Assembly (NCBI GenBank): GCA_900316525.1
Contig: ONDF01000032.1
Location: forward strand, 15,536-52,082
From: an uncultured Bacteroidales bacterium
GTDB taxonomy: Bacteria > Bacteroidota > Bacteroidia > Bacteroidales > UBA932
Reading direction: 5' to 3'
DNA: 36,547 nt
A program made the translations under genes and the position numbers. Of this stretch, positions 20,601 to 29,392 are shown piece after piece. Each line of letters begins with the position of its first letter. The stretch's first letter is position 1. The notes beneath the pieces are model-generated. The model ran no database searches. It worked only from the letters and a program-made list of their open reading frames with translations, and was not told the origin of the DNA.

Positions 20601-21536
20601 CCGTATGCCCGGAACCTCGCCGCCCTGCACGGCGGCACCCTCACGCTGGACCGCTCCGTCACCGATTTCAATTCGTTCGTGCTGGAGCTGCCTGTCCACC
20701 AGGAGACCACGGTGGAGCTGCCGGCCGGCCGGGACAAAGAGGCCGCCGAAGAGATGCCTGCCGCCATCGACAACCAGCTCCACACCGTGCTGGTCGTGGA
20801 AGACGACCCGGAGATGCGGGGATACCTCGCGAAAGAGCTGTCGGAGTACTATAACGTCCTGGTGGCCGCCAACGGCGAAGACGCCCTGGAGCTGGTGGAG
20901 AGCCAGCGCATCGACCTCGTCGTGAGCGACATCATGATGCCGGGCATCGACGGCGTGGCCCTGTGCAACCGGATCAAGTCCACGACCGAGTACTGCCACA
21001 TCCCGGTCATCCTCCTGACCGCGGCCGTGGGCATGGAAACCCGGATCGAGACGCTCCAGGCCGGCGCCGACGGCTACATCGAGAAGCCGTTCGCGATCGA
21101 GCTGCTCAAGGCGAACATCGCCAACCTGTTCAAGAACCGGGAGATTGCGAACCGCCAGTTCACGCAGTCGCCGCTCACCCACTTCAATTCGATGGTGACG
21201 GGCGGCATGGACCAGGAATTCATGGAAAGGCTGCACGACATCGTGATGAAGCACCTGGCCGAACCCGACCTGAACATCGAGACGCTCACCACCGAGCTGG
21301 GCACGAGCAAATCCACGCTGTACCGCAAGGTGACGGCGAACACGGGCCTCAACATCAACGAGTATATCCGCGTGAGCCGCCTCAAGCAGGCCGCCGAGAT
21401 GCTGTCCAGCCAGAAGTACCGGATCAGCGAGGTGGCCTACATGACCGGCTTCTCCTCGCCGTCATATTTCGCCACTTGCTTCCAGAAGCAGTTCAATGTT
21501 TCCCCTTCCGCTTTCGTAAAAGGCCTAAAGGGTTGA
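17628..21536 (+). CDS. Hybrid two-component system sensor-regulator (HTCS1)
   Basis: 1302 residues from the ATG at 17628, selected because MKKLVFLTIFLLS starts a signal peptide ending near LEAQ (20). The periplasmic sensor consists of repeated Reg_prop blades (about 25-640, for example GRIWLGTNHG and GNLWIGTYGNG) and a Y_Y_Y-type domain (about 665-750). One membrane segment spans about 755-774. The cytoplasmic part has a histidine kinase with NITHEIRTP (His813), an N-box VSNACKYGN and GTGLGLPYA, then a receiver domain with phospho-acceptor Asp1101 (VVSDIMMP) and Lys1153 (EKPF), and an AraC-type helix-turn-helix at about 1195-1302. All key residues are present. It should sense an oligosaccharide in the periplasm and activate the divergent SusC1 operon, and possibly the GH9 gene 45 bp downstream. 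Confidence 0.95.
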   Translation: MKKLVFLTIFLLSILPLEAQIDVVRWRNFSTDDGLPDNSVRSIFQDSDGLLWLCTREGICMYDGLHFKQLEDPSCVLLDGLAMSMAEDPQHRLWFITTRGIGFYDLGTGEIRTVRVNTSGGLIGAADIAVDRNGMVWFANEDIFCWDPSREVLVDYSPIALFHSNTVEADSNGSVWFLTTSGDLQRFNPITNSFEQIHRGSGERFSRQDLVSDGKDHMLFSAPNGVVLSTDIFTNVTTVFCRTDISEIRCIIPEREGRIWLGTNHGILLMDGGRRQVFTHDRSDMQSIAGEDIWSMLIDRQGDLWVGMFYNGLSLYRSPSAQVTRHLGHRSGGDLPGDMIRPLVAVDDRHILAGAEDGGLIQLDLVDDSIENLTFPGPDGSILNIQGLCLLGNELWIATFGNGVYRMDFPSRKIQENYLPDLSAATVVSTRDGDIYLGTTAGLYLYDRTEDRFQSCPEFGSTFIHAIYEDSRGNLWIGTYGNGFWMGKDGNFTHITQNDKAFGLTSDYITCIREDSHHRLWVLTETGGACFAGLDEIASGKFRFRSISRHNGLPSSIACGIQEDLDQVIWLTTTHGIVKLNPDDLAVREIYQEDRGNTLNQYSYGSACSTSSGRLFFGTSRGLIGFTPSERGNRQPQHLYITEILANAPGGLRSVSVTEPGKSTLHTKKIRLRYKDLSSLTVRYSTPNYQSTRTGLFQTDLIRKRRTIQSFNYTGETTYTDLAPGKYLLRISGVGARQHIQTSLEIEIIPPFYRSVFAYILYALGAILILGILLRQWERLRRLRMSREVEKLQTDQQKDLYDAKINFFTNITHEIRTPLSLIKMPLDKIISSGNYTESNRQELLTMQANAERLLTLTNQLLDLRKMEKMEVKPTFLPNDLAALVRKTCDRFAAVAKDQHIRLDVTLPETPFMVDCASEMIEKIVGNLVSNACKYGNGHVSVALEPLPGGERVRIRVDSNGERVSDQDAERIFEKFYQGGPARQGKGTGLGLPYARNLAALHGGTLTLDRSVTDFNSFVLELPVHQETTVELPAGRDKEAAEEMPAAIDNQLHTVLVVEDDPEMRGYLAKELSEYYNVLVAANGEDALELVESQRIDLVVSDIMMPGIDGVALCNRIKSTTEYCHIPVILLTAAVGMETRIETLQAGADGYIEKPFAIELLKANIANLFKNREIANRQFTQSPLTHFNSMVTGGMDQEFMERLHDIVMKHLAEPDLNIETLTTELGTSKSTLYRKVTANTGLNINEYIRVSRLKQAAEMLSSQKYRISEVAYMTGFSSPSYFATCFQKQFNVSPSAFVKGLKG

Positions 21537-21581
21537 TTGTTCGGTAATTTATGCGTATCTTATCTCGTTAATCCCGAGACT

Positions 21582-24107
21582 ATGAAGCGATTCTCCCTTT
21601 TTGTCGCCGTGCTGCTTGCGGCGGCGTGCCAGAGCGAAGCTCCGGACCTGCAACTGAACGACCTTGGCTATTTCGAGCGCCAGGGCGTGAATGTCCTCGT
21701 GTTCAGCAATCCGTTCAGCGGCGGATTCAACGACGAGAAGAATTCCGGCATCGAGATCATCCACCACGGCGTACGGACCGTCCAGGGTGGCGCCGTGCGC
21801 CTGAACGTGACGCCGGAGCAATGGGATCTCGTGCCCACGATGACTTCCCGGGTGGTCGACACGCTCGCGCAGACCATCGAGGTGGGCATGCGCTTCGACT
21901 GGTACGACTTCGATTCCCGCGTGGTCGTGGAGCCCAAGGGCAAGGCGGTGGAAATCTCCGTCTGGCTGGACAAGCCCGTGCCGGAGGTGCTCGCGGGGGA
22001 AGCGGGCTTCAACCTGGAATTCCTGCCCTCGCAGTACTGGAACAAGGCCTATCTGGTGGACGGCAAGCCCAACCGCTTCCCGCGCTATGCCGTGAGCGAC
22101 ACGAAGGTGCGGCCCAACGCGGAGAAGGTGCGCCAGTTCAAGGGGTACCGGACGTATGACGACCGGGGCACCGGCGAGTTCATCGAGCCGCTGCCGCTCA
22201 GCGAAGGCCACGAGTTCCTGCTCGCCCCGGACGACCCGGAGCGGATGGTGAAGGTCACCAGCGAGAGCGAGATCCGGCTCTACGACGGCCGGATGCTCGC
22301 GCAGAACGGCTGGTACGTCCTCCGCACCGTCCTCCCGGTCGGCCAGACGGGCAAGGTCGTCAGCTGGACCGTGGAGCCGAACGCCGTCCCGGGCTGGATC
22401 CGGGAGCCGAACGTGGGCTTCTCCCAGATGGGCTATGTCCCCGACCAGCCCAAGGTCGCGGTCATAGAACTGGACAAGAAAGACAAGGTGCAGGCGAAGG
22501 CTTCCGTCTGGAAGGTCGAAGCCGACGGCTCCGAGCGCGAGGCGTTCTCCGGCCCCGTCAAGGTCTGGGGCGACTTCTTCAAATACAATTACGCGAAGTT
22601 CGACTTCACCAAGCTCTCCGAGCCCGGTGTCTATTTCCTGAAATACGGCGACGTCCGCACGGGGAACTTCATCATCGACCCGTCCGTCTATGACAAGATC
22701 ACCGTGGCGACGAGCGACGTCTGGATCCCGGTCCATATGAACCATATGGCGGTCCACGAGGCCTACCGCCTCTGGCACGGCGAGCCGTTCAAGGAAGGTT
22801 ATCTGCAGGCTCCCCCGTCGACGGACCATTTCGACCTGCACGGCCAGGGGCCGACCACGGATACGCGTTTCAAGGCCCTGGAGCTCATTCCCGGCCTGAA
22901 CGTGGGCGGTTACTTCGACGCCGGCGACTTCGACATCGAGACGGGCTCCAACATCAGCGTGGTGATGAACCTCATCACCCTGTGGGAGCGCTTCCGCTCG
23001 GAGCGGGACGAGACGTTCGTCAGCGAGGAGCAGCGCTATGTGGAGCTCCATCGGCCTGACGGCGTGCCGGATATCCTCCAGTACATCGAGCACGGCGTCC
23101 TGAACCTCGTGGCGCAGGCGGAGCAGATCGGCCACATGGCCCAGACGCTCTCGAACTCGGTCCTGGACAACTACCACCACCTGGGCGACGCGGCCGGCAT
23201 CACGGACGGCCTGCACTACGACCCGCGCCTGAAGCCGTACCAGAAGTCGGCGGACGGCAAGTCCAGCGGCACGCCGGACGACATGTGGGCCTTCACGAGC
23301 CGGAATCCGGGCCTGGACCTGCAGGCGGCGACGATGTTCGCCGCGGCGAGCCGTGTCCTCGCGGAGAAGAATCCGGACCTCGCCCGGCGCGCCCTGAAGC
23401 AGTCCATCCGGCTGGATGAGGAAGCCACGAAACTGATGGCGGCCGACACCTCCGGCCGGTTCCGTCGCCGCAACCAAGGCAACAGCTTCTCCACCGCGCT
23501 CCAGCTGTACGTTTCCACGAAGGATCCCAAGTATCTGGAGCAGTTCACCGCCGGCGTCTGGCCCGCCCTGGAGCGGATGCCCATGGGCGCCATCGGCGCG
23601 GCCCTGGACGCGATCCCGTACCTGGACGACGACTATAAGGAGAAACTCCGCCCGTATGTGGAGAAATACCGCGACTACATCCTTTCGCTGGAGGAGCAGA
23701 ATCCGTACGGCGTGCCCATCGGCCTCGGAAACTGGGCCGGCGGCGGCCAGGTGACGGGCTTCGGCACCACCGTGTGCAACGCGCACCGGCACTTCCCCGA
23801 CATCGTGGGCAAGGAGCACATCTACAAGGCCCCGGCCTGGTTGTTCGGCTGCCACCCGTACCACAACTACTCCTGGGTGGCCGCGGTCGGCGCCGCCCGC
23901 CCGAAGCAGGTCTTCTACGGCAACAACCGCGCGGACTTCTCCTTCATCCCCGGCAACATGGCCCCCGGCCTCCTCTTCCGGCAGCCGGACCATTTCGAGA
24001 ACTACGACGACTGGCCCTTCCTCTGGGGTCAGAACGAAGGCACCATCGCCGGCAACACCGGCTACCTGATCTTCGGCGAGACCTTCCGGAACACCCTATC
24101 TGAATAG
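21582..24107 (+). CDS. GH9 family glycanase lipoprotein with CelD-type Ig domain and extra N-terminal region
   Basis: 841 residues from the ATG at 21582, giving lipobox LAAAC (Cys16); the frame is open upstream to 21537 but has no signal there. Residues about 20-270 are a beta-rich region of unclear family. About 275-366 is the Ig-like domain typical before GH9 modules (EPNVGFSQMGYVPDQPKVAVIEL). The GH9 alpha/alpha barrel follows, with YFDAGDFD (Asp446, Asp449: nucleophilic-water base) and general acid Glu819 (WGQNEGTIAGN). These are the inverting GH9 catalytic positions. GH9 enzymes are mostly endo-beta-1,4-glucanases, with some xyloglucan- or mixed-linkage-active and exo-acting members; the substrate here is not determined. 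It is 45 bp downstream of HTCS1 on the same strand and its 3' end overlaps the convergent SGNH gene. Confidence 0.87.
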   Translation: MKRFSLFVAVLLAAACQSEAPDLQLNDLGYFERQGVNVLVFSNPFSGGFNDEKNSGIEIIHHGVRTVQGGAVRLNVTPEQWDLVPTMTSRVVDTLAQTIEVGMRFDWYDFDSRVVVEPKGKAVEISVWLDKPVPEVLAGEAGFNLEFLPSQYWNKAYLVDGKPNRFPRYAVSDTKVRPNAEKVRQFKGYRTYDDRGTGEFIEPLPLSEGHEFLLAPDDPERMVKVTSESEIRLYDGRMLAQNGWYVLRTVLPVGQTGKVVSWTVEPNAVPGWIREPNVGFSQMGYVPDQPKVAVIELDKKDKVQAKASVWKVEADGSEREAFSGPVKVWGDFFKYNYAKFDFTKLSEPGVYFLKYGDVRTGNFIIDPSVYDKITVATSDVWIPVHMNHMAVHEAYRLWHGEPFKEGYLQAPPSTDHFDLHGQGPTTDTRFKALELIPGLNVGGYFDAGDFDIETGSNISVVMNLITLWERFRSERDETFVSEEQRYVELHRPDGVPDILQYIEHGVLNLVAQAEQIGHMAQTLSNSVLDNYHHLGDAAGITDGLHYDPRLKPYQKSADGKSSGTPDDMWAFTSRNPGLDLQAATMFAAASRVLAEKNPDLARRALKQSIRLDEEATKLMAADTSGRFRRRNQGNSFSTALQLYVSTKDPKYLEQFTAGVWPALERMPMGAIGAALDAIPYLDDDYKEKLRPYVEKYRDYILSLEEQNPYGVPIGLGNWAGGGQVTGFGTTVCNAHRHFPDIVGKEHIYKAPAWLFGCHPYHNYSWVAAVGAARPKQVFYGNNRADFSFIPGNMAPGLLFRQPDHFENYDDWPFLWGQNEGTIAGNTGYLIFGETFRNTLSE

Positions 24108-25289
24108 GGCGCGGTCGATGCCCCAGCCCATCTTCTCGTAACCGGCGGCGTTCAGGTGAAGCCAGTCGCGCTGGTAGAGGAAGGCGGGGTCGAGACGGTC
24201 GGGATTGGCGGGGTCGGCGACGAGACGGTCGAAGTCGATCACGCCGTCGAAGACGCCGCTGGTGCGGATCCACTCGTTCAAGGCGACGCGCCCGGCCTCA
24301 TGGTCCGGAGAGTAGTAGCCGTTGCCCTTGACGGGTGTGACAGTGGCGCCGAAGACCTTGATCCCACGCTCGTGGGCTTCCTGGACAATCCGGGTCCATA
24401 CTTCCTTGATTCCATCGGCGGTGGCCATCGCGTTGCGGCTGCCGCCCAGGTCGTTCGTGCCCTCGAAGAGGATGATGTACTTGACGCCGGGATGGCAGAA
24501 GAGGTCGCGGACGTAGCGGCTCTCGCCCGTGGGGCCGAGGCCGCCGCGGAGGATGCAGTTGCCGCCCAGGCCGAAGTTCAGCACGGAGAGGTTCCGCGTG
24601 GCGGGATCGGTGAGGAGGGACTTCGAGAGCTGGTCCGTCCAGCGGTCCTGGCCGTTCGTGGTCGTGCCGCGACCGTCGGTGATGGAATCGCCCAGGACGG
24701 CGATCGCTGCGCTCTTCCGATACGGCTTCACGTCGATGGAACTGATGGTGTACCAATGGTCCGTCTTCGCGACCGGCGCAGAGAAATCCGTGGTGTAGCC
24801 GTCGGCGATGTAGGACGTGGTCCGGGAGCCCGGATGGCTCGTGAGGAGGGTCGACGAGATCCGTCCGTAGTGGATGGTGATCGCGAGGTTCATCCGGTCC
24901 TCCAGCGGGAAGGCGACCGGGTCGGAGACCACGGACTGGCCCGGATACATCGTCACGAACGGGCAGCCGTCGAAGGTGAGCTTGACGGTTGTCGCCTCGT
25001 CGATCTCAGGCGTAGCGCCCATGGTCCTGGCCACGGCGATTTCCACGCCCAGGATGTCCGTCGGATCCGCGTTGAACAGGTTCGACAGGTGCAGCCGGAG
25101 GGCTTTTCCGCCGATGGACACCTGCACGATCTGCCGGAAGGAGTTCCCGGCGAGGCCGGGCTCCGGCGGACGGTTGTGCGGTTCGGCGATCTGCAGGGCC
25201 GTGGCCCAGGTCGTGACCCAGTCGCGCGTCTGCGCGAAAACGGGGGTGAGGCCCGCCGCGAGGGCGAGCACGAGCAGGAATCTCTTCAT
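24096..25289 (-). CDS. Secreted SGNH/GDSL-family esterase, probable acetyl-xylan or related esterase
   Basis: 397 residues with a signal peptide ending near VFAQ (20). Residues about 22-180 form an N-terminal beta-sandwich, and the SGNH domain follows with block I GDSITDG (Ser202), block II glycine in GLGGN (243), block III GTND (Asn279) and block V DWLHLN (Asp375, His378). All four blocks are intact. This two-domain architecture is common in secreted bacterial esterases that deacetylate plant polysaccharides. It overlaps the upstream GH67 gene by 4 bp (25286-25289), so the two are coupled, which points to deacetylation of glucuronoxylan fragments. Its 3' end overlaps that of the convergent GH9 gene by 12 bp, leaving no room for a terminator between them. 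The exact acyl group is inferred. Confidence 0.82.
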   Translation of the reverse strand: MKRFLLVLALAAGLTPVFAQTRDWVTTWATALQIAEPHNRPPEPGLAGNSFRQIVQVSIGGKALRLHLSNLFNADPTDILGVEIAVARTMGATPEIDEATTVKLTFDGCPFVTMYPGQSVVSDPVAFPLEDRMNLAITIHYGRISSTLLTSHPGSRTTSYIADGYTTDFSAPVAKTDHWYTISSIDVKPYRKSAAIAVLGDSITDGRGTTTNGQDRWTDQLSKSLLTDPATRNLSVLNFGLGGNCILRGGLGPTGESRYVRDLFCHPGVKYIILFEGTNDLGGSRNAMATADGIKEVWTRIVQEAHERGIKVFGATVTPVKGNGYYSPDHEAGRVALNEWIRTSGVFDGVIDFDRLVADPANPDRLDPAFLYQRDWLHLNAAGYEKMGWGIDRALFR

Positions 25290-27313
25290 CGCTGGGGAGG
25301 TCTTCTGGGGAAACGTCTCGGTTTGACGATGATCGGGTCGCCCGCCTCATCGTGCTGCGGCATGCCCCGCCGGTCGGACTGGATGCTGCGGAAGATGAGC
25401 GAGTCGATGGGGGTTCTCAGCGGCTCCACGCCGGCGGGCAGCGGACGGCCGGAGAAGGTCTGGAAATAGCCCACGCAGGCGTCGCGCCACCAGCGGGCGT
25501 CGCTGGCCTGGATCGTGAGCTTCCGGTCGGCCTCCGCCCACAGGACGGGGCTCACGTAGGGCTTCAGCTCATTCCAAGTGGCGCGGAAGCCTTCCACGGT
25601 CTTGATGCCGCGGTCATAATGCAGGCAGATCTCGTCCCACAGGTCCTTCCCGGACGACAGCTTGTAGTCCCAGGGCAGGTGGTGGAACCACAGCAGCAGG
25701 TTCTCCGGGCAGGTTTCCAGGTTGTTATAGGTCGATGCCAGCGGCTCGTTGTACTGGTCCACATTGTCGGAGCCCGTGCGGGTGCGGTCGAAGCCGATGC
25801 CCGCGCTGTCCGCCTTGTGGTAGTAGGCCGGCGTCCAGTCGGGACGGGCGCCCCGGTCCCACGGCATGGGCCCGTAGTGCGTCCCGCCGAACAAGTGATG
25901 CAGGCCCAGTGGCATCTCATAATCCACCACGGCCTCGCGGGAAGCCATCAGGATATCCTTCACGGGCTCCTGGAACTTCTTCGCGAACGCCTTCTCCTTC
26001 ATGCCTTCCGGCTTCAGGAACGTCTGGCGGACCCATTCATCGGCAATCTGCTCCGCGCTCAGGGTTGGGTTCCAGGCGAGGCGGCCGTAGGCGTACCAGT
26101 TGGCCTGGGCGAACACGTAGCCGCAGAAATTGGGATCCTGGCCTGTGTTGGCGACACCGGCGATGCCCGTGAGGTTCTTATACACGGGAGAGCCCTCGCC
26201 GTGCTGGTACGTATCGGCCTGGAGGCATTCCTCCCAGGTCGTGCCGTGGAAGGCCAGGTGGTTGGAGAAGCCCAGGTACTCCTGCGTGACCTGGAACTCC
26301 ATCATCATCTTCGTCTTCTCCAGCTTGCCGAACAGCGGGCTGAAGGGCTCGCGGGGCTGGAAGTCCACCGGGCCGTTCTTGACCTGGATGATCACGTTGT
26401 CCGCGAACTGGCCGTCCAGCGGGAGGAACTCCTCCACGGCCTGGTTCGCCCGGTCGGGGCTCGTGGGCGCGTACACAAAGGCGCGCCACATCACGATGCC
26501 GCCGTAGGGCGCGACGGCCTCGGCCAGCATGTTGGCGCCGTCCGCGTGCGTCCGGCCGTAGTCCTGCGGACCGGCCTGGCCTTCGGAATTGGCCTTCACC
26601 AGGAAGCCGCCGAAGTCCGGGATCGCGGCGTAGATCTCCGCCGCCTTATCCTTCCACCACTGCCGTACCTTCGGGTCCATAGGGTCGCCGCTCTTCAGGC
26701 CGGAGAGCGCGATGGGGCTGGTCCATTTGATGGACAGGTAGGTCTTGACGCCGTATTCGCGGAGGATGTCCGCGATCTTCGCCACGCGGGCGATGTGCTC
26801 CGCATCCAGGATCAGCGGGTTGGAATTGACATTGTTCAGCGCGGCGCCGTTCAGGCCGATGGACGCGCACAGCTCGCCGTAGTGGCGGATCCGCTCCACC
26901 GGGATTTCCGGCGAGGTCCACTCCCACATCGACTTACCGGCGTATCCGCGTTCCACGGAGTCATCCAGGTTGTCCCAGTGGTTCAGGAGCCGGAGGTCAT
27001 AGTACGGCTTCTCCTGCAGGTCCAGGCCCGGGCCGGCCTGCCCCAGCGCTTCCGCGCGCTTGAGGGCATAGACGCCGTAGCGGAGGCCCGCCTCGGAGCC
27101 GCCGTCGACGTGCCGGACGCCGTCCGCGTCGTAGATGTGATAGCCTTCCGCCGGAAGGGCGGGGTCGATGCCCGCCGCCACGGAGGCGAGGACTTCGTCA
27201 TAGGAACGGCCGGCGGCGAGCCAGAGGTCGGTGCCGTCCTGCGCCACGGGCACAGGCTGGCTGCAAGCGGCGAAAAGGAGCCCGGTGAGGGCCCAGATGA
27301 GGTATTTACGCAT
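25286..27313 (-). CDS. GH67 alpha-glucuronidase (xylan), lipoprotein
   Basis: 675 residues from the ATG at 27313; the frame is open to 27355, but MRKYLIWALTGLLFAAC gives a lipoprotein signal (Cys17). The whole length aligns with GH67, the family that removes 4-O-methyl-glucuronic acid from the non-reducing-end xylose of xylo-oligosaccharides. Family motifs include NHWDNLD, KANSEGQAGP (general acid Glu244), GPVDFQPREP (Asp317) and VTQEYLG (Glu345). The spacings 244-317 (73) and 317-345 (28) equal those of the acid and base pair of Cellvibrio GlcA67A (Glu292, Asp365, Glu393). GH67 strongly marks glucuronoxylan as the substrate. It is the first enzyme gene after SusCD2, downstream of a hairpin with a T-rich tail. 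Confidence 0.95.
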   Translation of the reverse strand: MRKYLIWALTGLLFAACSQPVPVAQDGTDLWLAAGRSYDEVLASVAAGIDPALPAEGYHIYDADGVRHVDGGSEAGLRYGVYALKRAEALGQAGPGLDLQEKPYYDLRLLNHWDNLDDSVERGYAGKSMWEWTSPEIPVERIRHYGELCASIGLNGAALNNVNSNPLILDAEHIARVAKIADILREYGVKTYLSIKWTSPIALSGLKSGDPMDPKVRQWWKDKAAEIYAAIPDFGGFLVKANSEGQAGPQDYGRTHADGANMLAEAVAPYGGIVMWRAFVYAPTSPDRANQAVEEFLPLDGQFADNVIIQVKNGPVDFQPREPFSPLFGKLEKTKMMMEFQVTQEYLGFSNHLAFHGTTWEECLQADTYQHGEGSPVYKNLTGIAGVANTGQDPNFCGYVFAQANWYAYGRLAWNPTLSAEQIADEWVRQTFLKPEGMKEKAFAKKFQEPVKDILMASREAVVDYEMPLGLHHLFGGTHYGPMPWDRGARPDWTPAYYHKADSAGIGFDRTRTGSDNVDQYNEPLASTYNNLETCPENLLLWFHHLPWDYKLSSGKDLWDEICLHYDRGIKTVEGFRATWNELKPYVSPVLWAEADRKLTIQASDARWWRDACVGYFQTFSGRPLPAGVEPLRTPIDSLIFRSIQSDRRGMPQHDEAGDPIIVKPRRFPRRPPQR

Positions 27314-27372
27314 GCTCCAATGGATTTCTAAATGGTATCCTTTACAAATATGCACTTTTTTCCCGGCTTCTC

Positions 27373-27409
27373 AAAGAACAAAGGGGGCGGCCCCACACCG
27401 GCCGCCCCC
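27373..27409 (-). terminator. GC-rich hairpin with T-rich tail between SusD2 and GH67
   Basis: GGGGGCGGCC (27383-27392) and GGCCGCCCCC (27400-27409) form a perfect 10-bp stem with a 7-base loop. On the minus strand it is followed by TTTGTTCTTT (27382-27373), so it has the shape of an intrinsic terminator. It lies in the 135-bp gap between the SusD2 stop (27449) and the GH67 start (27313). Partial read-through would lower enzyme expression relative to SusCD2. I saw no separate strong promoter for GH67 in the remaining gap. Confidence 0.65.
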
Positions 27410-27448
27410 TCCTCTCTAACCATTCACTTAACCAAACTGCTCAAATCG

Positions 27449-29380
27449 TTATTTCTCGAACGGATAACCCGGGTTCTGGTACTTCTTCAGGTCCTCCTCG
27501 GGCATGTCCATCGCGGAAATCTGGCTCTTCGGGATCGGACGGAGGTAGTGGTACTTCTCGATCTTGCGGGTGTACACGACCGGGTCGTGGTCGCCCACGA
27601 CGGTGCCGGCGATGGTGTACTTCCCGGCGCGCTCCGCCCACTTCTGGGTGCGCACGAGGTCGAACCAGCGGAAACCGTCGGCATAGTACTCGCGCGTCAT
27701 CTCGTCCAGGAGGTAGTCGATCGTGATGGTCGCCGGGGTGGCGGCCGTCAGCTCGGCGCTGAAGTCGGCCTCATACTCGTGGTCCTCGTTCACCTTGTAG
27801 GCCCACTTGCCGGCGCGGGCGCGGATCACGTTGATCAGCTCGCGGGCGGACTTGCCGGCCTTGGTCGAAGCGCCCTTGACGGCGGCCTCGGCGGCGACGA
27901 AGTAGAACTCGGAGAACTTGGCGAGGTTCACCGGACGGGTGCTGCCGCAGTTCGGCTCGCCGATGCCGGTGCCGGTGTTGGTGCGGTACGGACCGATCTT
28001 CCAGGGACCCGGATAGATGCGGCGGCTGACGCCGGATCCGCCGACGACAAAGTCGGCGCGGCCGGGCAGGATGCCGAGACCGTAGTCCGCGGTGGTCTTG
28101 TCATAGACGATCCCCTGCTCGTCCTCGTCGAAGACGAAGGTCAGGAACGGGTCGTCGGGATTGATGACGGTGCCGGGGTTGGCGCCCTGCAGGTACGGCA
28201 CGTCCGGATTGAGGAACTTCCAGGTGGCGTGGTAGATGTAGGTGAAGGTACCGTCGAAGCGGGAGTCCTTCTTCTTGTCGGTGAAGGTGTTCAGGCACTC
28301 CTGGGTCGGCGCCATACGGGACCAGGGACGGCCGTAGGGCTGACGGTCGGTACGCACGCAGGCGGTGACCTTCTTGCCGTCGGGGCCGGTGCCGTTCATC
28401 GTCGGGTAGTTCCAGTTGATCATCCAGTAGCCGGTGTTGGAGGAACCGGTCGTGCCCATGCCCGTGACGTCGGAGCCGTTGTACTGGGCGTTGGTCTCAG
28501 TATGGTCCGCGTAGAGCATGATCTCCGCGTTGCGGTCGTTGGAGCCCAGGTGGACCAGGTAGAAGTAGTCCATCAGCTTGAAGGGACCCGGATTCTCGAT
28601 GCCCGCGACGGCGGTGTCATAGGCCTTCTGGAAATAGCTCGGGGCCTCGGCCTTGTTGCGGGTGCACTCCGGCCAGGTAGGGATGTCGTTCGGGTTCTCC
28701 AGCCACCAGGCATAGGCGAGGTAGGACTTGGCGAGGAAGAGGCGGGCCAGGTTCTTGGTCAGACCGCCGGTCACGCGGCCCACTTCGGGCAGGTTCGCGA
28801 CGGCGAACTCCAGGTCGGGGAAGATGGCCTTCTCGTACACCTCGGGCACGGTATTGCGCACGGAGGTGCGGACGGCGGACTCGTTGAATTCCAGTTCGCC
28901 GGAGCCCAGGTCGAGCGGCACGCCGCCGAACGCCTGCACCATGTAGAAGTACTCGTAGGCGCGGAAGAAGCGGGCCTCGGCGATGAGCGCGTCGCTCAGG
29001 CCGACCTCGGCCGCGTTCTTGATGATACCATTGGCCGTGTTGATGTAGGAGAAGCCCCAGAGGCCGTTGGCCGCGCTGTTGGAGCTGAGGAGGTCGCCGC
29101 CGAAGCCGGCCATGTCCATGATCTGGAAACCGCCGCCGCCGGACTCGCCCCAGGTGAGTTCATCGGTGCCGTCCACGCCTCTCTCCAGGTAGTTGGAACC
29201 ACCGTAAAGGTCGCGGAGGTGCGAATAGAGCGCGGTCAGACCGCCGTTCACGCCGGCCTCCGTCTTGAAGAAATCCGGAGTAAAGGAGGTTCTCGGAACC
29301 TCGTCCAGCAGGGAGGTGCAGGAAGCCGCCGTAACAAGGGCGATCGCAACACCTGCAAGTCTTTTAATCATATGTTTCAT
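27449..29380 (-). CDS. SusD/RagB-family surface glycan-binding lipoprotein (SusD2)
   Basis: 643 residues; the ATG at 29380 gives MKHMIKRLAG, and a second ATG at 29371 would also give a good lipoprotein signal. The lipobox is TAASC (Cys21). SusD signatures are LIAEARFFRAYEYFYMVQAFGGVPL near the N-terminal third, EFYFVAAEAAVKGA, TREYYADGFRWFDLVRTQKW and the closing LRPIPKSQI with QNPGYPF. It is the partner of SusC2, 12 bases downstream of that gene. Sequence similarity to SusD1 is limited to the family motifs, so the two pairs probably take different xylan fragments; the coupling with GH67 suggests glucuronic-acid-bearing oligosaccharides for this one. Confidence 0.93.
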   Translation of the reverse strand: MKHMIKRLAGVAIALVTAASCTSLLDEVPRTSFTPDFFKTEAGVNGGLTALYSHLRDLYGGSNYLERGVDGTDELTWGESGGGGFQIMDMAGFGGDLLSSNSAANGLWGFSYINTANGIIKNAAEVGLSDALIAEARFFRAYEYFYMVQAFGGVPLDLGSGELEFNESAVRTSVRNTVPEVYEKAIFPDLEFAVANLPEVGRVTGGLTKNLARLFLAKSYLAYAWWLENPNDIPTWPECTRNKAEAPSYFQKAYDTAVAGIENPGPFKLMDYFYLVHLGSNDRNAEIMLYADHTETNAQYNGSDVTGMGTTGSSNTGYWMINWNYPTMNGTGPDGKKVTACVRTDRQPYGRPWSRMAPTQECLNTFTDKKKDSRFDGTFTYIYHATWKFLNPDVPYLQGANPGTVINPDDPFLTFVFDEDEQGIVYDKTTADYGLGILPGRADFVVGGSGVSRRIYPGPWKIGPYRTNTGTGIGEPNCGSTRPVNLAKFSEFYFVAAEAAVKGASTKAGKSARELINVIRARAGKWAYKVNEDHEYEADFSAELTAATPATITIDYLLDEMTREYYADGFRWFDLVRTQKWAERAGKYTIAGTVVGDHDPVVYTRKIEKYHYLRPIPKSQISAMDMPEEDLKKYQNPGYPFEK

Positions 29381-29392
29381 GGTTCCTGTCGA

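Noticed and set aside
21532..21563. Promoter for the GH9 gene (GTTG, 20-base spacer, TATCTTAT)
   Set aside because: The -7 match is imperfect and it overlaps the HTCS1 stop; read-through from HTCS1 is an equally good explanation.
18936..23993. Two long minus-strand frames (18936-21254 and 21549-23993)
   Set aside because: They lie opposite HTCS1 and the GH9 gene and have no signal peptide, domain or sensible composition.
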